The notes below the pieces were generated by a model. It saw nothing but the letters and a program-made list of their open reading frames with translations, ran no database searches and was not told the DNA's origin. From Prevotellaceae bacterium (GTDB taxonomy: Bacteria; Bacteroidota; Bacteroidia; Bacteroidales; Paludibacteraceae): a stretch of 42,453 nucleotides of DNA. Every line of letters starts with the position of its first letter. Position 1 is the stretch's first letter. Where the stretch lies: NCBI GenBank assembly GCA_031271465.1, contig JAISVR010000042.1, positions 1 through 42,453 of the forward strand. The letters are read 5' to 3'. Shown here piece by piece: positions 42,443 through 42,453 of this stretch. The position numbers were made by a program, and so were the translations under genes.

Positions 42443-42453
42443 CACCCGCTTTT

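Overview
The window is chromosomal DNA from a member of the Bacteroidota, most likely order Bacteroidales. Four things point there: repeated promoters of the TTTG-N19/20-TAnnTTTG type, a secreted protein with a type IX secretion (T9SS) C-terminal tail, families typical of the phylum (DUF4954, DUF4922, DUF3078, the GH57/GT/debranching glycogen cluster), and AT-rich start regions without Shine-Dalgarno boxes. No rRNA, tRNA, CRISPR array, integrase or transposase gene was recognised.

Layout. 1-2911: end of the suf Fe-S cluster operon (sufD partial, sufS, sufE), interrupted by a solitary YhcG-type domain gene. 2892-8104 (minus): glycogen/alpha-glucan cluster (cytidylate-kinase-like protein, debranching enzyme, glycosyltransferase, GH57 protein). 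The GH57 protein appears to lack both catalytic carboxylates. 8409-12627: a 1304-residue T9SS cargo protein and a small protein with a sorting-signal-like C-terminus, closed by a terminator. 12672-19604 (minus): metY, a DUF4954 beta-helix protein, a membrane protein, hflX, a solitary KilA-N gene and pyrH. 19827-20868: two small stress/membrane-type genes. 21331-22952 (minus): rnhB and an M28 peptidase lipoprotein. 23394-27649: dnaE and trxA, bracketed by two inverted copies of a palindromic repeat. 27938-31004: CoA-transferase, DUF3078 outer-membrane protein and a secreted beta-rich protein.

31164-36497 is the most unusual locus. The isoleucyl-tRNA synthetase gene carries two different insertions. 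The first is a 430-bp element with 29-nt inverted ends that encodes a DUF559 endonuclease. It sits in frame in the editing-domain region, so the synthetase reading frame continues through it. The second is about 1.58 kb and carries a small orphan gene, an ORF6N remnant and a full RhuM-family gene. It splits the synthetase into a HIGH/editing half and a KMSKR half, and the second half has its own ATG two codons before the recovered reading frame. The two halves together would make a two-chain enzyme, similar in layout to the natural alpha/beta LeuRS of Aquifex.

36501-40090: a three-gene unit (two-domain GT2, DUF4922 HIT-like protein, SpoIID-like protein with an in-gene 7-nt tandem repeat). 40193-42247: TM2 protein, DUF2752 protein, cyclophilin-type lipoprotein and a TetR regulator. 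An outward-facing promoter lies at the window edge. Solitary accessory domains (YhcG, KilA-N, ORF6N, RhuM, DUF559) sit singly between or inside housekeeping genes, without any recognisable mobility gene of their own apart from the DUF559 nuclease.
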